Made by a program: the position numbers and the translations under genes. 64,000 nucleotides of DNA from an uncultured Clostridia bacterium (GTDB lineage: Bacteria > Bacillota > Clostridia > Christensenellales > Aristaeellaceae), in the NCBI GenBank assembly GCA_934675735.1, contig CAKURR010000002.1:186001-250000 (forward strand). Direction: 5' to 3'. Below are positions 51,306 to 59,349 of this stretch, piece after piece; position 1 is the stretch's first letter; the number at the start of each line of letters is the position of its first letter. The notes below the pieces were generated by a model that made no database searches, was not told the origin of the DNA, and worked only from the letters and a program-made list of their open reading frames with translations.

Positions 51306-53227
51306 GGCGTCTCTCCCCGGCCCGCGTCGTAAATGCGCACGTCGTCGTTTTCGTAAACCAGCGCATACGCCTCGTCCAGCGCGTCCAAATCCACGTCAAA
51401 TTCCGCGCGCTCGTAATCGCTCACGTAGATGTAGCGCACGTCGTAATCCGCCAAAACGTCGGCGTTTTCCCGCGGGTTTTCATAAAAGCGCTTGCAGTCC
51501 TCCGACTGCTTGCCGTAATCCAGCCCGTGGAAGAACACATACAAATCGCTGCCGCAGACAATCTGCCGCCCCGCCAGCGAGCAGACGGGATTGATGTGCT
51601 GCTGGCCTGTCAGAAACACGTCGTCGCGGTCGGTGTTTTCGCGAATCCAGCCGCCCGCCGCCACCGCGTTGGCGGAGAAGAGCTGATAGCCCGAAACCGC
51701 CTCGCGCCCCAGCGACAGCGCGCCCGAAAGCACGCTTGCGCACAAAAACAGCCCGCACAGCAGCGCGCGCCCCGGCAGGCCCGCCATCCGCTGCATGAGC
51801 ATCGAGCCGTAATCCGCCGCAAGAATCATCGCGAACATGAACCAGATGTAAAACAGCTTGTTGTTGTCGTATTCGTTCGGCTGGAAGAGAATCAGCTCGG
51901 CCACGACGTAGATCGCCGTCATGCCCAGCACGATATCCAGATACCCCCGTTTGCGGGCGCACAGGCATGCGCAGACGGCGAGGATGAACGGCAATCCCGC
52001 GTTCTTCACCCAGAACCAGAAATAAAAATCCTTAAACCCGCGCCCACCGCTGTTGTTGACCCAGTTGAACTGGAAGCGCAGCGAGCCCCCCTCCAGCGTC
52101 TGCTTGACGGCGTTGCCCAGCAGCTGCGGCAGGGCCAGCGCCAGCACCACGCCCAGATACAGCCCCGCGCGCAGGAGAATGCCGCGCTGCTCTTCCTTTC
52201 GCTCGATGAGATTGCCGAGCAGATAGCCGCCCGAAAACAGCCCGAGCGCCAGAAACGTGTGCGTATGCACGAGCGGCAGGGCGGCCGCCCACAGCGCCAG
52301 CAGCGCCGTCTGCCGATACGATTTCGCCCGCACGGAGGAAATCAGCAGATACAGCGCCGGAAGGCCCATCGCCCAGCCGCCCAGCAGCGCGCGCTGGGGA
52401 ATCATCAAATCCGCAATGACGTTGGAAAAGCGCAGATTGAGGTCGGGCTGATTGGCGGGCGTTTTGTAATAGCCGGTGAAAATCTCCCGAATGCGGGCGA
52501 AGTTATCCGTAAACGCCAAATCAAAGTCATACAGAAAGCCGAGGCCGCCGTTCAAAAAGAACAGCAGCGCCGCCACGGCGACCGCCTTGTGCCGCCCGCC
52601 GAGAATCTGCCGCGCCAGCAGCATATACCCCGCGTAGGTCAGCGCCATCAGCAGCGTGCCGGGCACGACGAGCGACAGGTTCAGCGGCATGCCGAGCATG
52701 TAAAACGTGGTGCTCAGCGCGTCGGTCAGATACGGATAGGAAAGCGCCGTGCCCACCAGCAAGTTGTAGCTCGGCGGGAAGCTCATATTTTCCAGCGACG
52801 TGATGAACGCCAGATGCATGCACAAATCGCCGTAGGTCGATTGGCCGCACCAGAGCGAACCATCCGACGCGGGCATGATGCAGTGGGTGTATTGCAGATA
52901 CGCCGAGAGCGCGGTCAGCGGCAGGCCCACGGCGGCCATCACGGCCAGCTGCCGCCTGTCCGTCTCCCGCATGGCGGCGAGGGGCACTTTCTCCCGCGCG
53001 ACATAGCAGAGCGCCGCCAGCGCCACAGCGGCAGCAGCAGCCGCGATGTGCGCCGCGACGGTGAAGCCAAACAGGTTGGCGCGCAACGCCGGAAGGCCCA
53101 TTTCCATCAGTATGCCCAGCGATACGCCCAGCCACGCCCGCACGAGCGGGCTTTTTTTCGGCATCAGCCAGCGAATCATCTGCACACCGAGGCCGCAGAA
53201 CAGAAGGGTATAAGCGATTGCGATCAT
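51302..53227 (-). CDS. Large multipass membrane protein, possible GT-C type glycosyltransferase
   Basis: A 641-aa protein with 12 or more helices and a soluble C-terminal region (residues 530-641; ENTDRDDVFLTGQQHINPVCSLAGRQIVCGSDLYVFFHGLDYGKQSEDCKRFYENP). Near residue 95, MPASDGSLWCGQSTYGDLCMHLAFITSLE and the pattern NVIADLMIPQRALLGGWAMGL resemble polyprenol-sugar-using GT-C enzymes, which have an extracytoplasmic Asp in loop 1. The donor and acceptor are unknown. ATG 53227 follows GAGGAAC. It sits in the CvpA-cca operon. Confidence 0.75.
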   Translation of the reverse strand: MIAIAYTLLFCGLGVQMIRWLMPKKSPLVRAWLGVSLGILMEMGLPALRANLFGFTVAAHIAAAAAAVALAALCYVAREKVPLAAMRETDRRQLAVMAAVGLPLTALSAYLQYTHCIMPASDGSLWCGQSTYGDLCMHLAFITSLENMSFPPSYNLLVGTALSYPYLTDALSTTFYMLGMPLNLSLVVPGTLLMALTYAGYMLLARQILGGRHKAVAVAALLFFLNGGLGFLYDFDLAFTDNFARIREIFTGYYKTPANQPDLNLRFSNVIADLMIPQRALLGGWAMGLPALYLLISSVRAKSYRQTALLALWAAALPLVHTHTFLALGLFSGGYLLGNLIERKEEQRGILLRAGLYLGVVLALALPQLLGNAVKQTLEGGSLRFQFNWVNNSGGRGFKDFYFWFWVKNAGLPFILAVCACLCARKRGYLDIVLGMTAIYVVAELILFQPNEYDNNKLFYIWFMFAMILAADYGSMLMQRMAGLPGRALLCGLFLCASVLSGALSLGREAVSGYQLFSANAVAAGGWIRENTDRDDVFLTGQQHINPVCSLAGRQIVCGSDLYVFFHGLDYGKQSEDCKRFYENPRENADVLADYDVRYIYVSDYERAEFDVDLDALDEAYALVYENDDVRIYDAGRGETP

Positions 53228-53234
53228 GTGTTCC

Positions 53235-53759
53235 TCACTGTACCTGTTTGGTGGAATCGTCGATGATGACTGTGAAGCCCGCCTGTCTGCGCCGGCGGTG
53301 GCCCCCCGTCGTCTCCGGCGGCTTGGGCGCGGGCTTGACGGCGGGCACGCGGCGCGTCTGCCCCAGCGCGTCGGCAAAGATTTCGTCCGACGCGGGCTCG
53401 GTCTGCCGCTGCGCGTCCCGCTGCATCGCCACCAGGTCATCGACGGCCTGACGGCGGCGCTGCTTTTCGCTCTTCTCCTCGCGCATCTGCCGCGCGGCGG
53501 CCTCCGTGCAGATAGCCTGACCGACCAGCTGCAAATACACCTGCCGCGCGCGGAAGGCCAGCAGCGCATCCAGCGCCACGGCCGCCGCAATCAGCAGCGG
53601 CACGGCGGGCAGCCAGCGCATGCCGAAATACACCGCCAGCGCGACCAGCGCCAGCGTGCAGGCCGCGCCGAGCAGCAGATACACCGTCCGCGACTTTTTC
53701 GCGTTCTGCCGAAGCGCGACGGCCGTCTTGTTGGTCAGGCGAATCGCTTTGCTTTCCAT
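53235..53759 (-). CDS. Unknown 174-aa membrane protein
   Basis: A protein with a basic N-terminus (ESKAIRLTNKTAVALRQNAKKSR) and two close helices (TVYLLLGAACTLALVALAVYFGMRW and PAVPLLIAAAVALDALLAF). A long charged cytoplasmic tail follows, with a possible coiled coil (EAAARQMREEKSEKQRRRQAVDDLVAMQRDA) and a proline-rich end. No family is recognised. It lies 7 bases before the GT-C-like gene and 12 bases after cvpA. Cotranscription is likely. Confidence 0.7.
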   Translation of the reverse strand: MESKAIRLTNKTAVALRQNAKKSRTVYLLLGAACTLALVALAVYFGMRWLPAVPLLIAAAVALDALLAFRARQVYLQLVGQAICTEAAARQMREEKSEKQRRRQAVDDLVAMQRDAQRQTEPASDEIFADALGQTRRVPAVKPAPKPPETTGGHRRRRQAGFTVIIDDSTKQVQ

Positions 53760-53771
53760 AAGCTGCCTCCG

Positions 53772-54458
53772 TTACGCGCCGAGGATGGAGAGAATGAGCT
53801 GGCTGTCAAACAGCGGGGCGAGCTGCGAGGCGGCGAACACATCCGTCACCTGCTGCACGGGCACGACCGCCTGAATAATCGGCACAAGCGCAAAGAAAAT
53901 CATCAGCAGCATCCAGCCGCGCGCCAGCCCGAACACGCCGCCCATCAGCGCATCCAGATGGCGCAGCACGGGCAGCTCGAACACGTAGCAGACGAGGTGA
54001 ATCACGAACGCCGCAACGATGTAGCACACCAGAAAGCAGATGAGAAAGCTGAGAATCGACAGCGACACGTTGACGATCGTCTGGCTGAGCAGGGTGGACA
54101 TCGTGGTCGAGCCGGAGGCGGTGTTCACCGCGTTCACAAATGCCGCCTGAAACTGCTCCGGCAGCTGCGCGCCGCTGATAATCTGGGCGACGGCGCTCTG
54201 ATTGGCCTGCGACACGGTGAGCAGCGACAGATCGAGGTCTTTGATGCGGCTGCCCGCATCGGTGTAATACATCAGCGTATTGACCAGCGTTTCGTTGCCC
54301 TGCAGCCACGCTGCCAGCGAGGGGCTGAGGGCGAAGGCCGCCGCGACCGCGCCGATGAGCGCCGCCACGCTGAGCACGCCGCTGATGAAGCCGCGGTACA
54401 TGCCAAAAATCACGCTGACGGCCAGCACCGCCAGAATCACGATATCGATGATATTCAT
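53772..54458 (-). CDS. CvpA family membrane protein
   Basis: A 228-aa protein with four or five helices and the CvpA text MNIIDIVILAVLAVSVIFGMYRGFISGVLSVAALIGAVAAAFALSPSLAAWL at the N-terminus. LDALMGGVFGLARGWMLLMIFFALVPI lies near 170. CvpA proteins are inner-membrane proteins linked to envelope integrity and colicin V production; the biochemical role is not settled. Twelve-base gaps on both sides place it in the operon. Confidence 0.9.
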   Translation of the reverse strand: MNIIDIVILAVLAVSVIFGMYRGFISGVLSVAALIGAVAAAFALSPSLAAWLQGNETLVNTLMYYTDAGSRIKDLDLSLLTVSQANQSAVAQIISGAQLPEQFQAAFVNAVNTASGSTTMSTLLSQTIVNVSLSILSFLICFLVCYIVAAFVIHLVCYVFELPVLRHLDALMGGVFGLARGWMLLMIFFALVPIIQAVVPVQQVTDVFAASQLAPLFDSQLILSILGA

Positions 54459-54470
54459 GTCTTTCCTCCC

Positions 54471-55676
54471 TTACGTCGGCAGTTCGACGACGTAGATTTC
54501 CGAGCCGGAGGCCACCACCGCGCGGTTGTCGTTCATCATGCCGAGCACGGCGGTGACGGTGATGGGCATGGCGTAGGTGCGGAACGTGGTATCCCCGAAG
54601 CTGCACGCATAGACGGCGTTGGCCGAGAAGCCGTAGACCGATTTCGTGCCCAACTTGGCGGCGATGCACGCGCTGGGCAGGTGAATCACGCGGTCGATAT
54701 TGCCGTACATCAGCCGCACGTTGGCGATGCTGATGCCTTCATTCTGTTCCTGCGCGGGCACGAGCAGCTGATAGAGCACGTTGCCGCTCTGGCTGACGTC
54801 CTCGACGGTATAGCCGTAGATGAGCGTCGGGTTGCTCGCCTCCAGCGCGCGATAGCTGTAATGCAGAATCTGGCGGGTGGTGACGACGTTGAGCGTGCCG
54901 TTTTCGTCATAAATCGAGTAGGCGATATGCTCGCCGATGGAGCTTTTGCCGGTGGAGAGCTTACCGGGCTGGAAGGTTTGCAGCTCGGTGGAGAGCACGG
55001 TGCCGGTGGTATTCAGCCCGAGCACCCACATCAGCTCAATCGGCTGGGCGTTGGAGGTGGTGGAGGCCATGAAGAAGCCGATATCCAGCAGCGTCTGATC
55101 GGAGACGGTGATGTTATCGACGATTTGGCCGCTGCTGTTGATGACGGTGACCACGCCGTTATCGGCGTCGCCGACGAACACGGCGACATACTCGTCGCCC
55201 GCGCTGGCGAACTGAATGGTATCGCTCATCTTATTGTTATAGATGAGCCGGCCCCTGTTATTGAGGATATACAAATCGTTGCCGGACCATGCGACGATGC
55301 GCTTTTCGGTCGCGTCATAATCGGCGTTGGTGCCGATTTGATAGCTCCACTCATTGCCGCCGGTTGCGGCGACGCAGTGCAGCGTTGTGCCGTCATAAAA
55401 GATGACGCTGTCGCCGAAGGGGGAGACATTTTGGCTGAGCGTCGCGCCGATGCGCGTCACGCGGCCGATGCCGTCCCGAGTCGAGCCTGTCAGCGCGTAA
55501 ACGACGCACACGGCGAGCAGCGCGACGAGCGCAGCCGCGAGAATGACGGTTCGGATTTTCCCCTGCACCGATTTTTTCTTTTTATTTTTCTTCTTTTTCT
55601 CGTCATTCATCCCATAGGCGTTAAACGTGGCGTTTGCGCCCGTGAGATAGGTGACGCGCCTATTTTTGCGATCCAT
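54471..55676 (-). CDS. Membrane-anchored beta-propeller protein (DUF5711-like)
   Basis: A 401-aa protein with a very basic cytoplasmic segment (EKKKKNKKKKSVQGK, residues 26-40) and one membrane helix (TVILAAALVALLAVCVVYAL, 43-62). An extracytoplasmic domain of about 330 residues follows, made of repeated WD-like beta blades (YDGTTLHCVAATGGNEWSYQIG, GNDLYILNNRGRLIYNN, and more). This matches the DUF5711 group often found beside cvpA. Start 55676 follows AAAGGATG. It is the first gene of the operon. Confidence 0.75.
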   Translation of the reverse strand: MDRKNRRVTYLTGANATFNAYGMNDEKKKKNKKKKSVQGKIRTVILAAALVALLAVCVVYALTGSTRDGIGRVTRIGATLSQNVSPFGDSVIFYDGTTLHCVAATGGNEWSYQIGTNADYDATEKRIVAWSGNDLYILNNRGRLIYNNKMSDTIQFASAGDEYVAVFVGDADNGVVTVINSSGQIVDNITVSDQTLLDIGFFMASTTSNAQPIELMWVLGLNTTGTVLSTELQTFQPGKLSTGKSSIGEHIAYSIYDENGTLNVVTTRQILHYSYRALEASNPTLIYGYTVEDVSQSGNVLYQLLVPAQEQNEGISIANVRLMYGNIDRVIHLPSACIAAKLGTKSVYGFSANAVYACSFGDTTFRTYAMPITVTAVLGMMNDNRAVVASGSEIYVVELPT

Positions 55677-55698
55677 GTCAGCATCCTTTCGCTTTAGA

Positions 55699-55770
55699 GG
55701 GACGTTTTGGGCTGCCGCCCAAACCTGCCTGAGGGATATTATCCCTCAGACTCCCTTCTTCGCTTCGCGC
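55699..55770 (-). repeat. Family A repeat, partial inverted copy
   Basis: GTTTTGGGC-TGCC-GCCCAAAC palindrome (55704-55724) and CTGAGGGATATTATCCCTCAG (55729-55749), followed by CTTCTTCGC, as at 61122-61165. Confidence 0.7.
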
Positions 55771-55794
55771 TTACAGCTCGATTCTTTTTATCCT

Positions 55795-55823
55795 GCCCAT
55801 TTATCGCAATGCGATAAATGGGC
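55795..55823. repeat. Family A repeat, first palindrome only
   Basis: GCCCATTTATCGC-AAT-GCGATAAATGGGC, a 13-bp stem. The second and third palindromes are missing. Confidence 0.7.
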
Positions 55824-55889
55824 AGAGTGGGAAGTTCAAAAAATTCATCCATTCCATCTTCAAATTCGTGCTTATTGCTCATCATTTCC

Positions 55890-55980
55890 CGTTTATCGCG
55901 ATGCGATAAACGAATAAAGCGGGAAATCCAAGAACCTCAGGTTCTTGGCAGGGTTTGGGACAGCGTCCCAACGTACCTCC
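55890..55980 (+). repeat. Family A repeat, full copy
   Basis: CGTTTATCGC-GAT-GCGATAAACG (55890-55912), CCAAGAACCTCAGGTTCTTG (55928-55948), TTTGGGACAGCGTCCCAA (55954-55971) and ACGTACCTCC. Confidence 0.85.
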
Positions 55981-56161
55981 CCCCTCGTCTCCTTTCCTCC
56001 CAAAAGCGGCTTTTCCACTTTTGGAGAACCCACAGCTTCGGACGCGCTTTCTTTTTGGGGAGCTGTGGCCCCAAAAGCCAAAACCCAAAAGACTTTTGGC
56101 GGTTTTGGGGAGTCCCCGACACGTCGCACGGTTTTGGGGTTGTCAGCGGCTTCTCCGTCGG

Positions 56162-56237
56162 TTGTCCACAGGCTTTTCCACACTTCTGTGGATATTGTGG
56201 ATAATTTGTGGACGAGTGTGGATAACTCGGGGATAAG
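56162..56237. other. DnaA-box cluster 1, candidate oriC
   Basis: Seven DnaA-box matches in about 75 bases: perfect TTATCCACA on the minus strand at 56196-56204 and 56217-56225. One-mismatch boxes lie at 56162-56170, 56174-56182 and 56187-56195. Weaker ones lie at 56207-56215 and about 56229-56237. Four consecutive minus-strand boxes start 9-11 bases apart, so they face the same side of the helix. The cluster lies directly downstream of recF. No obvious AT-rich unwinding element was seen. Confidence 0.65.
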
Positions 56238-56287
56238 TCCGTTTTTTCCTGTTTCTGCACACTTTTTCGCTTTTCCCCAAAAGTCGC

Positions 56288-57385
56288 TCAGCTTCGCGTC
56301 AGCTCGCCCTTTTCCACGCGGTAGACCGCGCCCTGCTTCGCGCCCGCCAAATCGGAGAGGTCCGTGCAGGTGACAAACGTCTGTACGCGATCGATTCGCT
56401 CGATGAGCTGCCGCCTGCGGTTCGGGTCCAGCTCGCTCATCACGTCGTCAAGCATCAAAATCGGCGCTTCGCCGCTCTCCAGCCCCGCCAGCTCCAGCTG
56501 AGCCAGCTTGAGGGAGAGCACCGCGCTGCGCTGCTGCCCCTGAGAGGCGAACGTACGCGCCTCCTTGCCGTCGATGGTGATGGCAATGTCGTCCCGATGC
56601 ACGCCGACGGTGGTCGTCATCCGCCGCAAATCCTCGCTTCGGGCGCGCGAAAGCCGCGCCAAAAGCGCTTCGTATACGTCGGATGCGTCCGCCACCTGCG
56701 ACACATAGCGCAGATTCAGTTCTTCGCGCCCGCCCGTCAGCGACAGATGCGCCGAGCGGGCCAGCTCGCCGAGCTTGCCGACGGCCTCGCGGCGGTTTTC
56801 GCAGATGACCGCGCCGACGCGCGCGAGCTGCTCGTCCCACATATCCAATGTAGGCAGCAGCGACGGATTGCGGGCAATCTCCTTGAGCAGCGCGTTGCGC
56901 TGGTTGAGCGTGCGCACGGCGCGCTGGAGGGCGTAAAAATACGCGGGCCGCAGCTGAGACAGCTGCATATCCATAAACCGCCGCCGCTCCGCCGGGCCTT
57001 CCTTGACGATTTGCAGATCTTCCGGCGAAAACAGCACGCCGCAGACGTGGCCGAGCAGCTCGCCGATGCGTTCCGCCTGCCGAAGCCCGATGCGCACGGT
57101 TTTTTTCTTCTTCTGTGTGCGGCTGAGGATGACGGCGACCTCGTGCGTGCCGTCTCGCTGGGCGGTTTTCACCGTCACGCGCGCGCAGTCCTGCCCCCAC
57201 TGAATCAGCTCCTCATCGCGGGAGGTTCGATGGCTTTTGCCCAGGCAGCACAGGTGCAGCGCCTCCAGAATATTCGTTTTTCCCTGCGCGTTCGGGCCGG
57301 TGAACACGGTGACGCCCGCGTCCGGCTCGATGACCGCCTTTTCATAATTCCTGAAATGGCTCAGGCTGAGCGACGTAACCTGCAT
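56288..57385 (-). CDS. recF: DNA replication and repair protein RecF
   Basis: A 365-aa SMC-like ATPase that helps load RecA at gaps. Walker A GPNAQGKTNILEALH (near residue 30), signature text VHRDDIAITIDGKEARTFASQGQQRSAVLSLKLAQ (near 270-305) and Walker B APILMLDDVMSELD (near 318) are intact. It follows dnaN on the same strand, but with a 317-base gap filled by repeats instead of the usual tight spacing. The bases just upstream of ATG 57385 belong to a family A repeat end and give no good ribosome site. Confidence 0.96.
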   Translation of the reverse strand: MQVTSLSLSHFRNYEKAVIEPDAGVTVFTGPNAQGKTNILEALHLCCLGKSHRTSRDEELIQWGQDCARVTVKTAQRDGTHEVAVILSRTQKKKKTVRIGLRQAERIGELLGHVCGVLFSPEDLQIVKEGPAERRRFMDMQLSQLRPAYFYALQRAVRTLNQRNALLKEIARNPSLLPTLDMWDEQLARVGAVICENRREAVGKLGELARSAHLSLTGGREELNLRYVSQVADASDVYEALLARLSRARSEDLRRMTTTVGVHRDDIAITIDGKEARTFASQGQQRSAVLSLKLAQLELAGLESGEAPILMLDDVMSELDPNRRRQLIERIDRVQTFVTCTDLSDLAGAKQGAVYRVEKGELTRS

Positions 57386-57391
57386 AGCAAC

Positions 57392-57486
57392 ATACGGGGG
57401 AAGAACGTTGGGGGCGCCGCCCCCAATCCCCCGGCAGGGAACTGAGTTCCCTGCACCTTCCTCCTCCCATCCGCATTGCGGATGGG
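57392..57486 (-). repeat. Family A repeat, inverted, between dnaN and recF
   Basis: On the minus strand: CCCATCCGC-AAT-GCGGATGGG (57466-57486), GCAGGGAACTCAGTTCCCTG (57434-57454), TTGGGGGCGGCGCCCCCAA (57408-57426) and AACGTTC. It ends 7 bases before the recF start. Confidence 0.85.
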
Positions 57487-57516
57487 TAATTTTATAAAAT
57501 ATTCTTTCTTTTTCCC

Positions 57517-57690
57517 CGTTTATCGCGCAGCGATAAACGATACGGGAGGTCCAGAAACCTCAGGTTCCTGACGGGGGATTGAAGCCATGCGCCCGCTGTG
57601 CGGGAAAAAGCATGGCGGAAATCGGAAATCGCAAGGAGCGCTTGCGCGACTATGCGAGTTTCCCGGACTGGGGCGGCGCCCCACCGTCCC
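57517..57690 (+). repeat. Family A repeat, long variant, between dnaN and recF
   Basis: CGTTTATCGC-GCA-GCGATAAACG (57517-57539) and CAGAAACCTCAGGTTCCTG (57552-57570). A long insert with GCCATGCGCCCGCTGTGCGG follows, then GGGGCGGCGCCCC (57670-57682). Together with the inverted copy it fills the whole dnaN-recF gap. Confidence 0.85.
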
Positions 57691-57702
57691 CCCCGCCCGC
57701 CC

Positions 57703-58806
57703 TTACGCGTTGAATACGCGGACCGGAAGGACCAGGTAGAGATAGCTGTCGCCTTCCACCGGACAAACCACGCACGGGCTCACGTTCGAGTTAAAACGCA
57801 TCACAATCCGGTCGTCGGAAAGCGCCTTGAGCACATCCGTGATGTAGCGCACGTTGAAGGCAATCGTCAAATCCTTGCCCTCCGTCGTGACCTCCATCTT
57901 CTCTTCCATGTCGCCCGTCTCGGAATTGGACGTAACCTCCAGCGTCTCGCCGTCAATCTTGAAGCAGACCAGGTTCGTCTTGCCTTCGCGGGCAATCAGG
58001 CTCGCACGGTCGATGGCGCTGCCCAGCTCGGCGCGGTCCACCGTCACGCGGGTCTGCCACTCTTCCGGCAGAATCTGGCGATAGCGGATAAATTCGCCCT
58101 CCAGCAGGCGCGCGACCACGCGCGTCTGACCGATGTTCATGCGCACATGGCTCTTGGTGAAGCATAGCGACACGCCCTCTTCCGTGTCCGCCAGAATCTT
58201 CGCGATATCGCCCAAAACACGGCCGCCCACCACCGCGCTGATCGGCGCCGCCGGGCCGACAATATTTTCCTTGCGCAGCGCAAGGCGGTAGCCGTCCAGC
58301 GCAACGACGCGCATTTCGGTTTGATTGATTTCCAGCAGGCAGCCGGTCAGAATCGGGCGGCTCTCGTCCTGCGCGATGGCAAACAGCGTGCGGCCGACCA
58401 TATCCTTGAGCGTGTTTTGGGGCAGCTCAAAACTCTCGCCCTCCACCTGCGGCAGTTCGGGGTATTCCACCGGATCAAAGCCGTTGATCGTCGTGCGGAT
58501 GCTCGCGCAGCGAATCGTTGCCTGCATCCGTTCGCCGACCGTGATGTCGCACGGGCCGCCCGGCAGCTTGCGAATGATTTCGCAAAGCAGCTTGCCCGGC
58601 AGAACGGCGCGGCCCTCTTCGCTGAAAGTCGCCGGAAGCAGGGTTTCGATGCCCAGCGCCAAATCCGTGCATGTCAAGCGAAGCCCCTCGTCGCAGGATT
58701 CGAACAGAATGCCTTCCAAAATCGGCTTGGTGGAGCGCACCGCCAGCGCGCGGCTGACAATGGAAAGCGCAATGTTCAATTCATTGGTATCACAAGTGAA
58801 ACGCAT
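57703..58806 (-). CDS. dnaN: DNA polymerase III beta sliding clamp
   Basis: The ring-shaped processivity clamp. The protein (367 aa from ATG 58806) is full length with three clamp domains (MRFTCDTNELNIALSIVSRALAVRSTKPILEGILFE at the start, DESRPILTGCLLEI near 170, and a C-terminal VCPVEGDSYLYLVLPVRV). GGAGG lies 8 bases before ATG 58806 but only 2 before the ATG at 58812, so the shorter start is preferred. It is usually preceded by dnaA; here the upstream region contains no dnaA but does contain DnaA boxes. Confidence 0.96.
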   Translation of the reverse strand: MRFTCDTNELNIALSIVSRALAVRSTKPILEGILFESCDEGLRLTCTDLALGIETLLPATFSEEGRAVLPGKLLCEIIRKLPGGPCDITVGERMQATIRCASIRTTINGFDPVEYPELPQVEGESFELPQNTLKDMVGRTLFAIAQDESRPILTGCLLEINQTEMRVVALDGYRLALRKENIVGPAAPISAVVGGRVLGDIAKILADTEEGVSLCFTKSHVRMNIGQTRVVARLLEGEFIRYRQILPEEWQTRVTVDRAELGSAIDRASLIAREGKTNLVCFKIDGETLEVTSNSETGDMEEKMEVTTEGKDLTIAFNVRYITDVLKALSDDRIVMRFNSNVSPCVVCPVEGDSYLYLVLPVRVFNA

Positions 58807-58876
58807 TTTCATAACCTCCAATGGGGTAGTAGCAGTATATACGTTCAGCAGCAGGAGCCGTAGAGCGGTGGAAAAT

Positions 58877-58981
58877 CGGGATAAGTGCCAAAAACCCAAA
58901 ACAGAGCAGACTTTTGGCCTGTGGAAAACACTGGATAAAGCCCAAAACAACCGACCGATTTATCCACATTGCTGTGCATAA
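58877..58981. other. DnaA-box cluster 2 upstream of dnaN
   Basis: A perfect TTATCCACA on the plus strand (58960-58968) and TTATGCACA on the minus strand (58981-58973). TTTTCCACA (minus, 58928-58920) and weaker TTATCC matches near 58931 and 58877 accompany them. The nearby text GCCAAAA...CCCAAAA...GACTTTTGGC (58889-58918) resembles that beside cluster 1. Confidence 0.6.
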
Positions 58982-59130
58982 CTTCGCCCCTGCGCCCCAA
59001 AAGGGCGGCAAAACGGTATAAAAGGGCAAATTCAGACTTATTCAGTATTCGCGCTGTCGGCGCAAAATCCTTCCCGAGGGGAGGCAAGACTTTGCGGGGC
59101 GCGCAAAAATTGAACGGGGAGGCGAAAGGG

Positions 59131-59159
59131 TTGAGAAAAACGGGCGGATGTGCTACACT
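59131..59159 (+). promoter_or_regulatory. Promoter of the second FCD-GntR gene
   Basis: TTGAGA (59131-59136), 17-bp spacer, TACACT (59154-59159). Confidence 0.7.
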
Positions 59160-59176
59160 GATAAAGATAAAGAAGT

Positions 59177-59191
59177 TTGTCCGACAGACAA
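59177..59191. promoter_or_regulatory. GntR-type operator TTGTC-N5-GACAA
   Basis: TTGTC-CGACA-GACAA lies about 20 bases past the -10, a typical place for autorepression. The half-sites fit FadR/LldR-like regulators such as the gene that follows. Confidence 0.6.
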
Positions 59192-59226
59192 TATGCTTCA
59201 AAAACGAATACAAACGGTGGATTACC

Positions 59227-59310
59227 GTTTATCGCGCAGCGATAAACAAAGCGGGAAATCCAAGAACCTCAGGTTCTTGGTGGGGCGTGGGGCAAAGCCC
59301 CAACGTTCCC
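59227..59310 (+). repeat. Family A repeat before the GntR gene
   Basis: GTTTATCGC-GCA-GCGATAAAC (59227-59247), CCAAGAACCTCAGGTTCTTG (59260-59280), GGGGCAAAGCCCC (59290-59302) and AACGTTCC. It lies inside the untranslated leader of the regulator. Confidence 0.88.
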
Positions 59311-59349
59311 CCGCCCCTTTCACCTTGAAGCAAAAGAAAGGCAGAATCG

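Larger units (their letters stand above)
55677..56161. other. Intergenic region with repeat copies left of the DnaA-box cluster
   Basis: No gene was found. It holds two partial and one full family A repeat (55699-55980). A stretch rich in CCCAAAA/TTTTGGG pairs (55996-56145) follows, including GCCAAAACCCAAAAGACTTTTGGC-type text that recurs beside the second cluster at 58887-58921. Confidence 0.6.

Noticed and set aside
53226..55697. An 823-codon plus-strand frame across four minus-strand genes
   Set aside because: It crosses several genes with good starts and operon spacing on the other strand and has no recognisable domain.
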